A program made the translations under genes and the position numbers. 64,000 nucleotides of DNA from Verrucomicrobiota bacterium (GTDB lineage Bacteria > Verrucomicrobiota > Verrucomicrobiia > Limisphaerales > UBA1319), in assembly GCA_022709905.1 (NCBI GenBank), contig JAKLHY010000020.1:40153-104152 (forward strand). Reading direction: 5' to 3'. The stretch's first letter is position 1; every line of letters begins with the position of its first letter. Of the stretch, positions 8,337-15,232 are shown piece by piece. The notes under the pieces were generated by a model. The model searched no databases. It saw only the letters and a list, made by a program, of their open reading frames with translations, and was not told the origin of the DNA.

Positions 8337-10319
8337 CTATAACGGACAATGATTGATGAGGTACTGGGCGTCGGCAATCAGAATGGCGGCTGCGGTGGCA
8401 TCGATGCCGGTCCCGGTTTGGGCCTGGACTTCAGCAATGAAGGCCGAGTAGATGTTCGCCGCCGTATTGCAGTTGCCGTTCGCGTATGCGCTCGCCGCCG
8501 CGTTCAATTTGGCGAGGAGCGAATTGGCAAGGCCGGCATGCTTGACCTTCCCAGCCGCCAGAAAGTGATCCACGTCCTGTTTGACACTCTCGGGCGTGAC
8601 GATGATCTCGAATGTGACTGAACTGCTGGCGTTGTTGCCTGCCTTGTCCACCGCGTTCACGGTGAATGTATGCGTCCCGAGCGCCAGTTCGGTGAGAAGA
8701 TCGATGGACTGTCCGCTCGGCAGGCCGTGGCCCGCTAGAAGACCGGAACCATCGATCAACGCCTCGAACGTATCAACGCCAGAGCCGCCCGTGTCACTGA
8801 CACTGTAATCGAGGACCAACGTCTCCGAATGCGTATAAGTGGTCGGCGCCGGCTGAACGATGACGAGGGTGGGCGGAAGCTTGTCAATTCGCACCGTAAT
8901 CGTGTTCGGTCCTTCAACGTTGCCAGCATTGTCGATGGCAAAGAAGGTGACCGTGGTGATTCCAGGACTCGTGATCCCGAACGCGACTGCGGCGGCGTTC
9001 ACCGTGGTATCGGCAATCGGGTGAGCCCCCGCGGCACTGTAGGTAATGCTCTTCACCCCCGAACCGCCCGGATCCATTGCCGAGATCGACACGGAGACAT
9101 CTGTGTTATTCCAGCCGAATGGTGTCGAGGCAGGCTGCTTGATTGCAGACGAGATGGGAGGCGTGACATCAGTGTTCAGAGTGAACTGAATCGCGCCAAA
9201 GACTGGCGTCGTTGAAGAGTCAATCTCCTGAATCTCCGGCGAGGTGAGAGGCACTGGGAGGTTGCCTGCCGCAATGGCCGCACCGAAGCCTGGATCGAAT
9301 CCCACAGCATCAGTGACTGCAGCGCTGACCTGGGTGTCCAGCCCAACGGCCGAGAAAACCGGACCGAGGTTGCCGGAGAAGAGTACGATATCCGACGGAT
9401 CACTGATCCCCAGATCGTGAAAAACACTGCCCAGGACAATTTTTAAGCGAAGGTCCGCCGAGGTCGCAACCCAGTGAACGATGGGACCGAAGGCCACCTC
9501 CACATTTGCAGCGCCGGGAAGCGGATCAGTTAAAGTAAGATTTGCGCTCACCGTCTGTCCGGCCGTGTCCCACTGCAAGAGCGGGATCAATGGAGCCGTG
9601 GCCGGTCCGGACTGGACGCCGAAGGCCGAAATGGCGCCTCCGATCCCCAGCCCCCCCACCGGCATGGGAGAGAGTGTGATCGAGCCTTCCACGGTGGCCG
9701 TGCCCACATCGATCACCCCCGCGATGTTGAGGCTGACGGCACAACTTTCCACCGGAACCTCGATCGGCGTATTGCCCGTAAGGGGGGCTACAAAGTTCTT
9801 GGGGCCGGCTTCGAAGTGGCACGGAATCAAAACCGAGCCGCAGATGTCTGGCAGAAAGCACTCTATAATGCATCCTTCAACCGTGATGGTTGTTGGGATG
9901 TTGATGCTGATGTTCGGGCCTCCTCCTGCCACGGGTGAGTAGGTGACGTTCAAGGGCAGGACACCGCCCGCCACCACGTCGGCTTTGTCGTAATGGAAGG
10001 TCATATCAACCCCGGCATCGAAATGGATGTTGCCCATCCCAGAGATGCCGAGGCTGTAACTCACACCCGCCGGCAGGCCGGGAGGCACGAATGGGCAGCC
10101 GTCAAAACTGTCGCCGCGGCTGTCTGAGAAGGGAAAACTGGCGTCAAAGCCCAGTCGAATATGTTGCGTCTGGCTTACAATTGGGGCACCCAAAGCCGCT
10201 GGCGCGCACAAAATCCCCCCCAAAGCCAACAGTAGGATGAATGTTTTCTGCAGGCTTCGTTGAGTTCCCTTCCGGTTCTGATCCATCATTGTCTCTTGTA
10301 CCATGTTTCGATCTTTCAT
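8337..10319 (-). CDS. Secreted protein with Ig-like domains and a C-terminal FIMAH-like module
   Basis: A 660-residue exported protein. The N-terminus has a basic stretch followed by TFILLLALGGILCAPAALGA, a clear signal peptide. ATG codons at 10319, 10304 and 10292/10289 are all possible starts. The first half (to about residue 380) is a glycine- and proline-rich beta-structured region with several Cys (CIIECFLPDIC). Two Ig-like or OmpL47-type beta domains follow. The first reads PFGWNNTDVSVSISA...DPGGSGVKSITYSAAG and VTFFAIDNAGNVE. The second has DTGGSGVDTFEALIDG and FTVNAVDKAGN. The last 75 residues (DVDHFLAAGKVKHAG, then SAFIAEVQAQTG) match the helical FIMAH type of C-terminal domain seen in secreted bacterial and archaeal proteins. 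The role is probably surface binding or attachment; the substrate is unknown. Confidence 0.8.
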   Translation of the reverse strand: MKDRNMVQETMMDQNRKGTQRSLQKTFILLLALGGILCAPAALGAPIVSQTQHIRLGFDASFPFSDSRGDSFDGCPFVPPGLPAGVSYSLGISGMGNIHFDAGVDMTFHYDKADVVAGGVLPLNVTYSPVAGGGPNISINIPTTITVEGCIIECFLPDICGSVLIPCHFEAGPKNFVAPLTGNTPIEVPVESCAVSLNIAGVIDVGTATVEGSITLSPMPVGGLGIGGAISAFGVQSGPATAPLIPLLQWDTAGQTVSANLTLTDPLPGAANVEVAFGPIVHWVATSADLRLKIVLGSVFHDLGISDPSDIVLFSGNLGPVFSAVGLDTQVSAAVTDAVGFDPGFGAAIAAGNLPVPLTSPEIQEIDSSTTPVFGAIQFTLNTDVTPPISSAIKQPASTPFGWNNTDVSVSISAMDPGGSGVKSITYSAAGAHPIADTTVNAAAVAFGITSPGITTVTFFAIDNAGNVEGPNTITVRIDKLPPTLVIVQPAPTTYTHSETLVLDYSVSDTGGSGVDTFEALIDGSGLLAGHGLPSGQSIDLLTELALGTHTFTVNAVDKAGNNASSSVTFEIIVTPESVKQDVDHFLAAGKVKHAGLANSLLAKLNAAASAYANGNCNTAANIYSAFIAEVQAQTGTGIDATAAAILIADAQYLINHCPL

Positions 10320-10684
10320 ATCGTCTTTGCTTTCTTGGTTTCATGCGATCGTGCTGCATTGTTTACACCCGCTGAGACGCCCATTCTCCGCATGGCGAAG
10401 TGGATTCGCCTCTTCGTGTGGCCCCAAGTTTGCATCAATCCCACAGCATGACTATTGCACTTTGGATGTACAACCTTTGTTCAAGGATCGAGTTGCCGTG
10501 TAGTCGGTAAACGTTATGATTCATCCTTGATTGCGGAGACAAAGAAACGGATGTGAAAGGAGCTTATGTGCCCTTCAATAATTGACCTGTCCCTCTGTAC
10601 GGATAATTGATAAATGACCTGACCCTTAGAATTGATAAATGACCTGACCCTTAGTAATGAATGAGCCCAGCTGCGGCAGTCCAT
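10320..10684. other. Intergenic region carrying the RAYT-type repeat cluster
   Basis: These 365 bases lie between the start of the secreted Ig-like gene and the stop of the SUMF1 gene, both on the minus strand. The left part should hold the promoter of the secreted protein gene, but no convincing -35/-10 pair is clear. The right part (10577-10654) holds repeats described separately. No gene is supported here. Confidence 0.6.
10577..10654 (+). repeat. RAYT-associated repeat cluster: tandem 25-mer plus a diverged copy
   Basis: Two exact 25-base direct copies of AATTGATAAATGACCTGACC plus CTTAG occupy 10605-10629 and 10630-10654. A diverged copy, AATAATTGACCTGTCCCTCTG, lies at 10577-10597. All share the core TGACCTG(T/A)CCCT, also found (inverted) directly upstream of the transposase at 2.1 kb. 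The cluster sits just beyond the SUMF1 stop codon, a usual place for REP-type elements. Confidence 0.75.
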
Positions 10685-11605
10685 TCAAGGGGCCTCGGCG
10701 TCGAGGGCAATTCTAAAGCCTGCGAAATCGACCGTCAGCCACCAGGGGCTGCGCGGGATTTCAGGATCGAGGCTGTCCCAGTCCGGATGCTCGATCCAAC
10801 GGGCAGCTGAGCGAAGGCAGGATGGCGGAGAGCAAAAAGCGCCGCCGCGAAGAACCGCCGGTGAATCCGGGGAAGTTTTGCCGCACCATTCGGCCATATT
10901 GCCGGCCATGTCGAACAGTCCGAAACGATTGGGTTTCAGCAATCCAACGGGATGGGGTGTTTCGGCCGAATCCACGTCGGCGGAGTTGCCCAGGAACCAT
11001 CCGTAATCCGAGATTCTAGCCGTGTCATTGCCCCAGAAATAGGCGTTTGTGGATCCGGCTCGACAGGCGTATTCCCATTCCTCTTCTGAGGGGAGACGAA
11101 ACGGACGGCCCGTTTTCTTGCGCAACCATCGGCAGTATTCGGAGGCGGCGATCCAACCCACGCCGGTGACGGGATAATGTTGATGGCCGTGAGTGCGGTC
11201 CATGATGGCGTAGTTAACCGATGGATGGGATATGCCATCTTGGTCGACCCACGCGCGGTAGGAGGGCTGTTTGTTAGTCATTTGAGAAGGCTCGACTGAC
11301 ATGAAGGGAAGGTATTGGCGCCAGGTGACCTCGTATTTGCCAAGCCAAAAGGGCTTGACCTGGATTATTCTGGGACAGGCCTCATGCGGTTCGCGCCCGG
11401 GTTCGCCCAGGGGGCTTCCGATTTCGATTTGCCCTCCGGGGATCGCGACAAAATCGATGGCAACGGACTGTCCGGGGATGGGTTGGTTGAAGTTGGTGAA
11501 CCAGGAAACACGGTCTGTGGGTTCTGCCCCGTGCGCCGATAGAATCGTGGCCAGAAAAAACAAGGCTGTGATTGCGTATCTTCCAGGTGAAGATGCTCCA
11601 TTCAT
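10685..11605 (-). CDS. Exported SUMF1/formylglycine-generating-enzyme-like protein
   Basis: A 306-residue protein with signal peptide (YAITALFFLATILSAHGAEP) and a full SUMF1 (FGE-sulfatase) domain. Motifs run VAIPGGQIEIGSP, WLGKYEVTWRQYLPFM, YPVTGVGWIAASEYCRWL, RLPSEEEWEYACRAG, FGLFDMAGNMAEWC, LRGGAFCSPPSCLRSAARW and FAGFRIAL. Most such proteins in these bacteria are ligand-binding folds without known catalysis. Here, however, C258 and C263 form a CX4C pair at the position of the copper-binding cysteines of true formylglycine-generating enzyme. No sulfatase lies in this window. The gene starts 26 bases after the sensor kinase stop, on the same strand, so the two are probably one transcription unit and may act together in the periplasm. 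Confidence 0.88.
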   Translation of the reverse strand: MNGASSPGRYAITALFFLATILSAHGAEPTDRVSWFTNFNQPIPGQSVAIDFVAIPGGQIEIGSPLGEPGREPHEACPRIIQVKPFWLGKYEVTWRQYLPFMSVEPSQMTNKQPSYRAWVDQDGISHPSVNYAIMDRTHGHQHYPVTGVGWIAASEYCRWLRKKTGRPFRLPSEEEWEYACRAGSTNAYFWGNDTARISDYGWFLGNSADVDSAETPHPVGLLKPNRFGLFDMAGNMAEWCGKTSPDSPAVLRGGAFCSPPSCLRSAARWIEHPDWDSLDPEIPRSPWWLTVDFAGFRIALDAEAP

Positions 11606-11631
11606 ATTGCTGAAGAAGGAAGGCGTCCGGT

Positions 11632-14600
11632 CTATTCGCGCACGGGAATGATCAAGGTAAAGGTGCTGCCTTCGCCGATCTGGGAATCGACCTTCAGTCC
11701 GCAGCCTTGATCCTTGGCAAATTCAAAGACCATGGACAGTCCGAGGCCCGTTCCGCGGCGGGCGGACATGGCTTTGGTGGTGAAGAAAGGTTCAAAAATC
11801 CGGGTCATGACCTCCTGGGGGATGCCGCAGCCATGGTCTTGCACGGAAACGGCGACATGCCGCACCGCATGGGCGGGCGCCAGAACCAAGCCGCTGGGCA
11901 GGCTCTCCAGGATGAAAGTTTTGACCGAGATGTCCCCCTGTCCTGCCATGGCTTCGGAAGCGTTAATCAGGATGTTGAGCAGCATCTGTTGAAGCAGGTC
12001 TTTGGCGAGAACAATGAGGGGCAAATCCATCGCCGGTTCGAACTGGACCCGAGTCGTTTCCGAGATCCGATCGTCCATCAGTTTCAGGGTTTGTTCCACA
12101 ATGGTGTTCAACTCACACGGGGCCAGTTCCTGTTTGGCCTCGCGTCCATACCCGAGGAGGGCTTTGACAATGGTGCTGCCTTGTTCGACGCTGGTCTTGA
12201 TGCGATCGATCCGAGTCCGGATTTTGTCGTGGTCATCGGGGTTGGCCTCGATGATTTGAGCGGAGCCTTTGATGATGGACAGGATGCTGTTGAAATCGTG
12301 GGCAATTCCAGCGGCGAGAGTCCCGAGGGCGCGCATTTTCTGGCTGTGTAAAAGGGCTTGCTGGGCCTGCTCCAATTCATGCGTGCGTTGCCGGACGATC
12401 AGTTCCACCGCGGCGTAGCTGCGAATGAGCCGGATATGGCGGTTCACCGCAAATCCCGCCAGGCTCAAAATCAAGAGCAGGCCGATGATGGAGATGGCGA
12501 TGAGCCGCCGTTCCCGATACCAAGGCAATCGCACGGTGAATTCCAGGAGGGCAGGTGTGGCGCACTCATTCCAGTTGCGATCCATGACTTTGGCTTCAAA
12601 ACGATGATGGCCCGCGGTGAGGTTGACGAGGGTGGCCGCGGGGACCGATCGATAAGGGCTCCAGGCCTGACCATCCAACCGATAAGCGTAGACCAGACGA
12701 TCGGAGACCGTGAATTCCCATCGGTCGCGGCCCGAGAACTGGAAGGACAGGGCAGCCGCATCCTCGAGATTATCCAGGTCTTGCTCGGCCTGGACTTGAA
12801 TTTGGGGTGCGACGGTATCGGCATCGGGATAAAATCGGCTCAGCCCGCGGGCTGTCCCGGTCCAGAACCGGCCTTTTCTGTCGAAGGCCAGGGCGTAGAC
12901 CGCTTCACTGGGCAGTCCTTCCTCCGGACCGTGCATGATCCAGGAGTCATGGCGGAACCGTAATAATCCCGTGCCCGACCCCACCCAGACGGCGCCCTCA
13001 CTGTCCATTCTCATGGCATTGATTCGGTCGAAACCCGATCTTTGGACAGACCATGCCTTGCCGTTAAACTCGTGAATCCGGTTTCGAGTGCTGATCCATA
13101 ATGTTCCCTGACGGGTTTCGAGGAGGCCCGTGGCGTTGTCGGGCGCATCCGGTTCGGAGGTGAAATATTGCCAGCGATCCTCGCGGAAACGGGCGACGCC
13201 TGCCGAACCGCCGAGCCAAAGATCTCCGTTGGCGGTGACGCGCAAGAAATTCAATTCTGATCCCAATCGAACGGATGGCGGAGGCTCTGGAAACGAGGAA
13301 AAGCGCCGGCCATTAAAGAGGGCCAGCCTATAGACCGATGGATTGGGCTCCTCGGTGACGATCTGAACGCAGCAGAGGTTGCGGCGGTAATAGCCCAGCA
13401 ACCGCATGGTTCCATCGCTAGGCGGGGGAATGGATGCAAACTGACCCGTGCGCGGATCCAGGAGCAGGAAACGATCGCTCAGACACAGTCCAATGCGTCC
13501 TTCGAAACTGAGAAACAAGCCGCCCGCGGGGGGAGACAACACCTCAATGTCATCGGGCAGCGGATAGGAAGTCCAAGAAGTCTCTCGTCGTAGCAGGAGA
13601 TTCTGGGCGCTGACGCCCCAGAGATCGCCCCACGGGGTTTCCAGAAGGTCATAGATGGGCGCGTCACCGAGAGTCGCATCCTCGGTTTGAAGCCATAACA
13701 ACGGAGCGTGGCGGACCAAGCCTTCGGAAGTCGCCAGCCAAAACACCCCTTTCGTCTCGACCGCCAAGTCATGGAACTGACCCGCAAGGGTTCCCTCGGT
13801 TTCCACACGATTGAGATTTGTTCCTTCCAGCCGAAACAAGGCGTTGAGCGAGTCCACCCAAAACGCCGAATCCGGTCCCCGCCAGCAGCGCCGGACGCGT
13901 CCCTGGGCGATCAGGCTGGGTTGGTGGGTTGCTGGATCGAAATGGAGCGCAACTCGCGCGGTCGATTGCGTCGAGTTGCCGACCGCCGCAATCCCGCCGT
14001 CTTCATCTTCCACCGGGTGGGTTAATCCGCGGACCGGGATGTTTTCCGGGATCCGATATTGCTCGAAGAGGGGTTCCATGTTGGTTCCCCGCAGGGTACG
14101 ATCCATTTTGATCAAGCCGGAATCGCCGGCAATCCAGAGGCCTCCATCGCGAGCACTGGCCAGATCCAGAAACGCGCCGATACCGGTCTCGGACGATCGC
14201 AATAGAACCGAGGCCCGTTTTCGGATTCGATCAAAACCCAGGACTCGATCATTGAGCAGCAACACAATCGGGTTCCCGACGCCGGTGTGCAACGGCGCCG
14301 ACCGGATTCTCCCCAGGAGATTGGTGCGGAACTGAGAGGCAACTTCCGGGATGGGATGTTTCAGCCATTGACCGTTTTCGTATTGCTGCAGGCCTTCGGG
14401 ATACCCTGCCCAGAGTGTTCCCGTTGCGTCCTCATAAATCCGGCCCAACCCTTCAGGCGCCGGAATCCGCATGAACCCATAACCGTCAAACCGAGTCATT
14501 TGCGGGGCGCTGCCGTGTCGGATCCAGACATTGCCGTTCGAACTGACAGTGATGGCCGTGGCCATCGAGTCATACAGTCCGTCCGCAGCCTTAAACACCC

Positions 14601-14706
14601 GGAAATTGGGGGCGCGTTGCCCCCAAATCATCCAGGACGACCAGAACAGAATGGCCAGAATACTTCCTGCGGATCTCGAAATTTTCAAACAGGCTCTTCG
14701 TCTCAA
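11632..14706 (-). CDS. Propeller/Y_Y_Y-domain sensor histidine kinase
   Basis: A large membrane sensor kinase of about 1,024 residues if started at TTG 14706, which gives a signal-like N-terminus (basic LRRRACLKISR, then SILAILFWSSWMIWG). An ATG at 14946 gives an unlikely 80-residue leader; TTG 14688 is another option. The periplasmic part has many two-component-regulator propeller repeats (for example DATGTLWAGYPEG, DLWLGGSAGVARFRED, GAVWVGSGTGLLRF, KGRFWTGTARGLSRF). A Y_Y_Y domain follows (YAYRLDGQAWSPYR, GHHRFEAKVMDRN). One membrane helix (LIAISIIGLLLILSLAGFAV) leads to HisKA with H-box LAAGIAHDFNSILS, then the HATPase N-box (LLNILINASEAM) and G-box (DHGCGIP, GTGLGLSMV). There is no receiver or DNA-binding domain, unlike hybrid systems of Bacteroidota, and no response regulator lies next to it. 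It probably senses sugar or surface ligands. Confidence 0.88.
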   Translation of the reverse strand: MRRRACLKISRSAGSILAILFWSSWMIWGQRAPNFRVFKAADGLYDSMATAITVSSNGNVWIRHGSAPQMTRFDGYGFMRIPAPEGLGRIYEDATGTLWAGYPEGLQQYENGQWLKHPIPEVASQFRTNLLGRIRSAPLHTGVGNPIVLLLNDRVLGFDRIRKRASVLLRSSETGIGAFLDLASARDGGLWIAGDSGLIKMDRTLRGTNMEPLFEQYRIPENIPVRGLTHPVEDEDGGIAAVGNSTQSTARVALHFDPATHQPSLIAQGRVRRCWRGPDSAFWVDSLNALFRLEGTNLNRVETEGTLAGQFHDLAVETKGVFWLATSEGLVRHAPLLWLQTEDATLGDAPIYDLLETPWGDLWGVSAQNLLLRRETSWTSYPLPDDIEVLSPPAGGLFLSFEGRIGLCLSDRFLLLDPRTGQFASIPPPSDGTMRLLGYYRRNLCCVQIVTEEPNPSVYRLALFNGRRFSSFPEPPPSVRLGSELNFLRVTANGDLWLGGSAGVARFREDRWQYFTSEPDAPDNATGLLETRQGTLWISTRNRIHEFNGKAWSVQRSGFDRINAMRMDSEGAVWVGSGTGLLRFRHDSWIMHGPEEGLPSEAVYALAFDRKGRFWTGTARGLSRFYPDADTVAPQIQVQAEQDLDNLEDAAALSFQFSGRDRWEFTVSDRLVYAYRLDGQAWSPYRSVPAATLVNLTAGHHRFEAKVMDRNWNECATPALLEFTVRLPWYRERRLIAISIIGLLLILSLAGFAVNRHIRLIRSYAAVELIVRQRTHELEQAQQALLHSQKMRALGTLAAGIAHDFNSILSIIKGSAQIIEANPDDHDKIRTRIDRIKTSVEQGSTIVKALLGYGREAKQELAPCELNTIVEQTLKLMDDRISETTRVQFEPAMDLPLIVLAKDLLQQMLLNILINASEAMAGQGDISVKTFILESLPSGLVLAPAHAVRHVAVSVQDHGCGIPQEVMTRIFEPFFTTKAMSARRGTGLGLSMVFEFAKDQGCGLKVDSQIGEGSTFTLIIPVRE
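14675..14696 (-). repeat. 22-base dispersed repeat, copy 1
   Basis: The minus strand carries GAGCCTGTTTGAAAATTTCG plus AG. The sequence at 29885-29906 on the plus strand differs at one base only. Here it overlaps the probable start region of the sensor kinase. The reading frame differs between the copies, so shared protein sequence does not explain the match. Confidence 0.6.
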
Positions 14707-14955
14707 GTGGCAGATGCTGAATTTCAGATGTTCTTTTCGCCCAGATTTGGATTCGAAACTCACTATATTTCCGGCGTACCGGCAGGTAAAGCGCGATCTG
14801 ATCGGGTGACCCAAAAGCGCGGCCAATTCGAATCCGTTTCTCCAGGCCGATGCAAGGGATGGATTGGACGCGTCGGGGCTGGGACAGCGGACCGATGTGT
14901 GGAAAGAGCTTGCGCCGGCTCGTTCAGTTCCCATAATGTTTGCCACCTTTCGGGG

Positions 14956-15031
14956 GCCAACGTAGCTCAGTCGGTAGAGCAGCGCTTTCGTAAAGCGCGG
15001 GTCGCTGGTTCAAGTCCAGTCGTTGGCTCCA
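14956..15031 (+). tRNA. tRNA-Thr (anticodon CGT)
   Basis: A complete 76-base cloverleaf. The acceptor stem GCCAACG (14956-14962) pairs with CGTTGGC (15021-15027), followed by discriminator T and an encoded CCA (15029-15031). The D-arm holds GCTC...GAGC. The anticodon stem GCGCT/AGCGC frames the loop TTCGTAA with anticodon CGT, which reads ACG threonine codons. The T-arm has the TTCAAGT loop and a GCTGG/CCAGT stem with one G-U pair. Confidence 0.97.
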
Positions 15032-15164
15032 GTTCATCATGCCGTCAGAAGGCCCAGATTACCCCGACCGAGTTTTTCTCAGCTCAAATCCTTGGATAAG
15101 AATAAGTTAGCCTTATTATGTAAGCGTCCCATTGCGCAGTTGCCACGCAACTGAACCCGTGAGA

Positions 15165-15232
15165 CAATAATCAGTGAGTCGATGAGACGGCCGAGGACCT
15201 CGGCATAATAACTGCTAGGCAATAATCAGTGA
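15165..15232 (+). promoter_or_regulatory. Direct and inverted repeats in the leader of the protease gene
   Basis: CAATAATCAGTGA occurs twice, at 15165-15177 and 15220-15232; the second copy contains the GTG start codon of the protease gene. Between them lies a perfect 6-bp inverted repeat with a three-base loop, GCCGAG (15190-15195) and CTCGGC (15199-15204). The hairpin and repeats could control translation or bind a regulator, or the duplication may be accidental. No strong Shine-Dalgarno is visible before the GTG. Confidence 0.35.

Noticed and set aside
15100..15120. AT-rich hairpin (AATAAG/CTTATT) after the tRNA gene as a terminator
   Set aside because: The stem is weak and lacks G-C pairs, and no T-run follows.
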